Of a stretch of DNA of 16,272 nucleotides, positions 13,220 to 16,272 are shown in pieces. Below the pieces are notes generated by a model, which was not told the DNA's origin, did no database searches, and worked only from the letters and a program-made list of their open reading frames with translations. Location of the stretch: NCBI GenBank assembly GCA_022729285.1, contig JALDAI010000010.1, forward strand, positions 1-16,272, in the 5' to 3' direction. Made by a program: the position numbers and the translations under genes. Every line of letters begins with the position of its first letter. The stretch's first letter is position 1. The DNA comes from Candidatus Nanoanaerosalina archaeon. GTDB lineage: Archaea > Nanohalarchaeota > Nanosalinia > Nanosalinales > Nanoanaerosalinaceae.

Positions 13220-13921
13220 CTATTTCTTCTTCTTACCTGTTCTTGAGGCAGCGATACTACCTACCTTCTGACCAGGAGGTGTATCTCTTGAAACTGTTTT
13301 AGGTTTACCAGGGTTAGCTGATCCACCGAATGGGTGGTCGCAAGCGTTCATAGCCACACCTGAAACTCGTGGGTAAAGTTTTCCACGGCTTTTCATAATG
13401 TGGTGCTTGTTTCCAGCTTTTCCGAACTGTTTCTCAGTTCTTCCGGATCCTGCTACTTTTCCGATGCTTGCCTTACAGTTGTTGTTAAACTTCTTGATCT
13501 TCTTTGAAGGCAAGTAGATCTGGACTGAATCCCTTTCATGAGCAACGATAAATCCGTAAGTTCCGGATGATCTTGCGATACGTCCACCGTCTCCTGGTGT
13601 TAGCTCAAGGTTGTAGATAGGAACTCCTTCCGGAATCTCTTTCATTGGAAGACAGTTACCCGGTTCCAAAGGTGCTTCTCTGCTAAGATCTATCTCATCT
13701 CCTACAGAGATACCTTCAGGTGCTAAAATATACTCTTCAGCACCGCTCTCAAACTTTACTTTTGCAACAGGAGCGGTTCTTGAAGGATCTGATTCAATAT
13801 CTATTACAGTACCTTTCTCCTTTTCTCTAGGAGTTTCAGCCTTTGTCTTCGCTCTGTGCGAGTTAGCCTTGTATGTATTACTTCCTTTTCCTCTCCTCTG
13901 CTGAATCAATTTTTTACCCAT
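13220..13921 (-). CDS. rpl2: Large-subunit ribosomal protein L2 (uL2)
   Basis: Core 23S-binding protein near the peptidyl-transferase centre, needed for subunit joining. The 233 residues match archaeal L2. The start MGKKLIQQRRGKGSNTYKANSHR is typical. The OB-like domain contains VAKVKFESGAEEYILAPEG, and the SH3-like domain contains GDGGRIARSSGTYGFIVAH at about 109-127. The C-terminal loop NACDHPFGGSANPGKPKTVSR holds the conserved His before PFGG. The usual GGGRHxH pattern is partly changed here (GGSAN). It lies 10 bases after L23. Confidence 0.98.
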   Translation of the reverse strand: MGKKLIQQRRGKGSNTYKANSHRAKTKAETPREKEKGTVIDIESDPSRTAPVAKVKFESGAEEYILAPEGISVGDEIDLSREAPLEPGNCLPMKEIPEGVPIYNLELTPGDGGRIARSSGTYGFIVAHERDSVQIYLPSKKIKKFNNNCKASIGKVAGSGRTEKQFGKAGNKHHIMKSRGKLYPRVSGVAMNACDHPFGGSANPGKPKTVSRDTPPGQKVGSIAASRTGKKKK

Positions 13922-13931
13922 TTTTTAACAC

Positions 13932-14192
13932 CTAAAACATACCTAATTTTGTAGCCACATCAAGCGCCTCATAATCTGGAGTAAGCCTGACGTAAGCTTT
14001 TTTGTTTCCTTTAACTGTGTTTTGCGTATTAACCTTTTTAACCTCGACATCAAAAAGATCCTCAACAGCTTTTTTCACTTCTGTCTTATTAGCCCTGTCT
14101 TCAATTATGAAAACCAGGGTATTTTCTTCATCCACCATCCCGACAGACTTTTCTGTCAAGTGAGGATACTTTATTACATCCCATCCTTCCAT
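13932..14192 (-). CDS. rpl23: Large-subunit ribosomal protein L23 (uL23)
   Basis: Sits at the tunnel exit and binds targeting factors such as SRP. The 86 residues equal the archaeal length. The family start VIKYPHLTEKSVGMVDEENTLVFIIEDRANKTEVKKAVEDLFDVEVKKVNT is followed by the hairpin VKGNKKAYVRLTPDYEALDVATKLGMF. It starts 10 bases after L4, with TAGGTGAT overlapping the L4 stop as ribosome binding site. Confidence 0.98.
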   Translation of the reverse strand: MEGWDVIKYPHLTEKSVGMVDEENTLVFIIEDRANKTEVKKAVEDLFDVEVKKVNTQNTVKGNKKAYVRLTPDYEALDVATKLGMF

Positions 14193-14202
14193 TGTAAATC
14201 AC

Positions 14203-15015
14203 CTAATTGAAAAGACCTTCTCCTAGTTTGTTCAAAGCGTTTTCTGTCCAAACAGTTAGTCTTCCTGAATCAGTTCCTGGAGCAAGTAGTTCAGCGTTAA
14301 GCTTTGAAACTTCTACTACATCAACTCCTGGAATGTTTCTTCCTGCTTTCTGTAAACTACTGTTTTCTTCTCCTACAACTAGTAGAGGTCCTACCTTTTT
14401 CTTGTACTTTCTACCTCTCATCGTTCCTTTTCCAGCTCTTACCTTTTTCTCAGAACATCTTTCAAGCTCTTTTTCAAGCCCTAAGTTCTGTAGAGCTGAT
14501 TTGACCTCTGTTGTTTTTTCAAGCTCTTCGAAGCCGTCTTCAACTACTAGAGGTAGTTCAAGGCCTTCAACTTTGTGTCCTCTGCTACTTACTTTTTCCA
14601 AGTCCTGAGTAGCGGAGATTGCTGATCTAATAGCCTTCCTTTTCTCTTTTTTGTTTATATCTTTTGAAAACTCTTTATCAGCCTTAGGAGGGTGTGCTCT
14701 ACGTCCTCCAACTGTTTGAGGAGCTTTTCCACCAGGACCGCTCATCTGCATACCTCTCCTGAAAGTAATCTTTCTAGGAGTTCTTGAAGAAGGATAACTT
14801 TTTCCTCTTCTTGACCTGTATGCACGGTTTCTCTGAACCCAGTCAGTCTGGTGTTTTAATCCAGCCATTTTATCAGCCCCGTAAGGCTGTCTTTTCTTGG
14901 ACTGAATTGAATGAACAGCTTTCTTGATAATATCGTCTCTTACACGTTCTTCAAACTGTTCAGGAAGATCTAGGCTTCCTTTCTTTGTTCCGTCAATAGA
15001 TTTTAGTTCAACCAC
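14203..15015 (-). CDS. rpl4: Large-subunit ribosomal protein L4 (uL4)
   Basis: Tunnel-lining protein; in bacteria L4 also represses its own operon. The 270 residues fit archaeal L4. The N-terminal domain has GSLDLPEQFEERVRDDIIKKAVHS. The extended loop at about 39-112 carries RQPYGADKMAGLKHQTDWV, GKSYPSSRTPRK and GGRRAHPPK, conserved in archaea. The C-terminal part has VGPLLVVGEENSSLQKAGRNIPGVDVVEVSKLNAELLAPG. It starts with GTG: GAGGAGA lies 5 bases upstream, and no ATG fits the family start. Confidence 0.97.
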   Translation of the reverse strand: MVELKSIDGTKKGSLDLPEQFEERVRDDIIKKAVHSIQSKKRQPYGADKMAGLKHQTDWVQRNRAYRSRRGKSYPSSRTPRKITFRRGMQMSGPGGKAPQTVGGRRAHPPKADKEFSKDINKKEKRKAIRSAISATQDLEKVSSRGHKVEGLELPLVVEDGFEELEKTTEVKSALQNLGLEKELERCSEKKVRAGKGTMRGRKYKKKVGPLLVVGEENSSLQKAGRNIPGVDVVEVSKLNAELLAPGTDSGRLTVWTENALNKLGEGLFN

Positions 15016-15020
15016 TTTTA

Positions 15021-15027
15021 TCTCCTC
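15021..15027 (-). promoter_or_regulatory. Ribosome binding site supporting the GTG start of L4
   Basis: The minus strand reads GAGGAGA, overlapping the L3 stop codon TGA and 5 bases before GTG at 15013-15015. It is a strong match to the archaeal anti-Shine-Dalgarno and supports the non-ATG start. Confidence 0.7.
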
Positions 15028-15991
15028 ATTTATCTATGTGCGTAATTTTTGGGTTTGAAGGATATCCGTCTTTTCTTACAGCTTCTCTAAGCATAACAAG
15101 CCTTTTAGCCGGTCCAGGTACTGAACCTTTGACCAACAAGTACTCGTTTCTTAGTTCACCGTACTTCTTAATCCCTCCGTTTGGATTGACTTCTTCAACA
15201 TCTTCGCCGATTTTCAGAAGCCTTTTATTGTATTCAGTCCTTCTAGCATTACCCATCTGTCCTGCTTGAGGTACTTTCCATGAAGTATGGTCAGGATGCC
15301 ATGGACCAAGGTTTCCTGCTTTCCTTGAAACTTTCTGAGACTTGCTTGGCAAAACTGCTACACCGTGTCTCTTTACAGCTCCTTGGAAACCTTTTCCTTT
15401 AGTAATTCCTACAACATCAAGGTACTGACCGTCATCGAAAACCTCCGAAATCAGGATTTCGTTGCCGAACTTTTCTTTAGCATACTCAAACTGTTCTTCG
15501 ACACTTCCTCCGATAGGTAGTTCGAAAGCTTCCGGCTTCTTTTTACCAATAGTTGTTAGGTATGGCTGAGTGTGTACTAGAAGCTTAATATTGCTAACTT
15601 CGTCTATATACTCCTCAACGTCATCTATATTATGTGTTTCATTAGGTAGGTCGATCTTTCTTTCAAGTCTGTTATCGTACCCATCCCCTATTATATCTGT
15701 GAAAACTTTTTCTCCTTCTAAAGTATCTTTGTAAAGTCTTACTCCGTAAACTCTCAAAGGAGGACATTCTATCATTGTTACCGCATCAGCAACTTCCTGG
15801 CCTTTAAATTCTGAGTCTTTTCTATCCTCAATTCTCAGAACTCTTGTCATTCCTGCTTTATAACCAGCGAAACCTAATGCTTCCTGCTTTCCCAAATCTT
15901 TTACATTGTCTAAGCTAGCATAGATCCTTTTAGCCCTTTTATGAGGCTTATATGCTAACGATCCTCTTCTAGGTCTTCTTTTCTTTGCCAT
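15026..15991 (-). CDS. rpl3: Large-subunit ribosomal protein L3 (uL3), first gene of the operon
   Basis: Large-subunit protein whose central extension reaches the peptidyl-transferase centre. The 321 residues carry the archaeal start RRPRRGSLAYKPHKRAKRIY and LGFAGYKAGMTRVL at about 39-52. GKGFQG lies at 199-204. The central finger GPWHPDHTSWKVPQAGQMGNARRTEYNKR is at about 229-257. The C-terminal segment has YLLVKGSVPGPAKRLVMLR. It is slightly shorter than most archaeal L3 proteins. It is the first gene of the cluster and has a leader of about 95 bases with two hairpins. Its ribosome binding site is weak (GGG about 11 bases before the ATG). Confidence 0.98.
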   Translation of the reverse strand: MAKKRRPRRGSLAYKPHKRAKRIYASLDNVKDLGKQEALGFAGYKAGMTRVLRIEDRKDSEFKGQEVADAVTMIECPPLRVYGVRLYKDTLEGEKVFTDIIGDGYDNRLERKIDLPNETHNIDDVEEYIDEVSNIKLLVHTQPYLTTIGKKKPEAFELPIGGSVEEQFEYAKEKFGNEILISEVFDDGQYLDVVGITKGKGFQGAVKRHGVAVLPSKSQKVSRKAGNLGPWHPDHTSWKVPQAGQMGNARRTEYNKRLLKIGEDVEEVNPNGGIKKYGELRNEYLLVKGSVPGPAKRLVMLREAVRKDGYPSNPKITHIDK

Positions 15992-16047
15992 ATATTTTAC
16001 CCTTTTTTTGCAGCATCTAAACTAATTGTTTCAAACGTTTCGTAGAG

Positions 16048-16062
16048 GCCTCCATCCGAGGC
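16048..16062 (-). promoter_or_regulatory. Leader hairpin 2 of the L3 mRNA
   Basis: GCCTC and GAGGC form a perfect 5-bp GC-rich stem with a five-base loop. The neighbouring 16045-16052 GAGGCCTC is also a palindrome, so alternative pairing is possible. It lies in the predicted 5' leader, about 57 bases upstream of the L3 start. It may be a protein-binding site for autoregulation. No factor can be named. Confidence 0.45.
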
Positions 16063-16067
16063 ATACC

Positions 16068-16086
16068 CGTCCAAGAATATTGGACG
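16068..16086 (-). promoter_or_regulatory. Leader hairpin 1 of the L3 mRNA
   Basis: CGTCCAA and TTGGACG form a perfect 7-bp stem with a five-base loop, at or just after the predicted transcription start. It is followed five bases later by a second hairpin. The pair could be a regulatory leader or an mRNA-stabilising 5' structure. Confidence 0.5.
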
Positions 16087-16108
16087 ACAACATAGGTTTT
16101 ACCCTTAA

Positions 16109-16117
16109 CTTTTAAAT
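16109..16117 (-). promoter_or_regulatory. TATA-like box of the ribosomal operon
   Basis: The minus strand reads ATTTAAAAG, a good archaeal TATA match. A start about 26 bases downstream falls near 16087 and gives a leader of about 95 bases before L3. The box touches the outer end of the large inverted repeat at 16114-16072 reading back into the upstream gene. Confidence 0.6.
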
Positions 16118-16172
16118 AGGTGTTCTTCACTAGGACAGTAACAACATGTATTACCCTATGAAGAACCTATTT
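16114..16172 (-). repeat. 22-bp bulged inverted repeat across the upstream stop codon and the operon promoter
   Basis: By hand pairing, 16114-16120 pairs with 16166-16172 (7 bp), 16123-16129 with 16159-16165 (7 bp), 16131-16134 with 16055-equivalent 16155-16158 (4 bp) and 16138-16141 with 16151-16154 (4 bp). The loop is 16142-16150. One arm (16151-16172) is continuous; all bulges (2, 1 and 3 bases) are in the other. The continuous arm includes the TAG stop of the upstream gene, and the bulged arm reaches the TATA box. Confidence 0.7.
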
Positions 16173-16272
16173 TCCTCAACATAGTCTCAATACTACTTTC
16201 TATAGCAGACTCATACTCTTCAATACCGTCTCCTTCAAGGATAGCTTTACCTATCATACCCATTGCTTCAAG
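16156..16272 (-). CDS. 3' end of an unidentified minus-strand gene (partial)
   Basis: The last 117 bases are open on the minus strand and encode 38 residues ending in TAG at 16156-16158. Visible segments are EAMGMIGKAILEGDGIEEYE and a helical end, ETMLRKIGSS. It points in the same direction as the ribosomal operon and ends about 40 bases before its TATA box. Codon use and GC look like those of the neighbours. The family cannot be recognised from this end alone, and the rest of the gene is outside the window. Confidence 0.65.
   Translation of the reverse strand, partial: LEAMGMIGKAILEGDGIEEYESAIESSIETMLRKIGSS

Noticed and set aside
16091..16093. ATG upstream of leader hairpin 1 opening a 20-codon frame
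   Set aside because: It lies before the predicted transcription start, so it would not be in the mRNA.
1..16272. CRISPR arrays, insertion sequences, transposases, phage genes
   Set aside because: No regularly spaced repeats and no transposase, integrase or phage-like protein was seen; the window is a core operon.

Overview
The window is a ribosomal-protein gene cluster from an archaeon, almost entirely on the minus strand. Read from right to left the order is L3-L4-L23-L2-S19-L22-S3-L29-aIF1-RNase P P29-S17-L14-L24-S4e-L5-S14-S8-L6-L32e-(small zinc ribbon)-L19e-L18-S5-L30-L15-SecY. This is the fused S10/spc order of archaea. Bacteria lack L32e, L19e, S4e, aIF1 and the RNase P protein at these places. 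After SecY come a DUF106/EMC3-type membrane protein, the pseudouridine synthase Cbf5 and a tRNA-Ser(UGA).

The lineage is probably a reduced-genome DPANN archaeon, perhaps near Nanohaloarchaeota. I hold this loosely. Coding GC is about 40% in the lines I counted. Several proteins have acidic tails (L24, S3) or are net acidic (S4e, 44 D/E against 30 K/R). The DUF106 protein has a large acidic insert. The adk and cmk genes that many euryarchaea keep between secY and cbf5 are missing here. No 16S or marker search was possible.

Layout: 1-48 is the 3' end of a plus-strand gene. 49-298 is very AT-rich (about 22% GC) with no convincing gene. 299-385 is tRNA-Ser. 457-1431 is cbf5 and 1513-2274 is DUF106, each with its own TATA-like promoter. 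2341-15991 is the continuous ribosomal/secY operon, with gaps of 0-39 bases apart from the zinc-ribbon insertion, and many stop/start overlaps (ATGA, TGATG, TAATG). 15992-16155 is the promoter and a long structured leader of the operon. 16156-16272 is the 3' end of an unidentified minus-strand gene.

Together the genes make the core of the large subunit, much of the small subunit, the translation start factor aIF1, the P29 subunit of RNase P, and the membrane machinery (SecY, DUF106) that receives nascent proteins. Cbf5 modifies rRNA and tRNA. The parts that ordinary annotation would miss are: a 59-residue zinc-ribbon gene between L32e and L19e; a 22-bp bulged hairpin spanning the upstream gene's stop codon and the operon's TATA box; two tandem hairpins in the L3 leader; an inverted repeat holding the DUF106 TATA box; and extra domains on S3 and DUF106.
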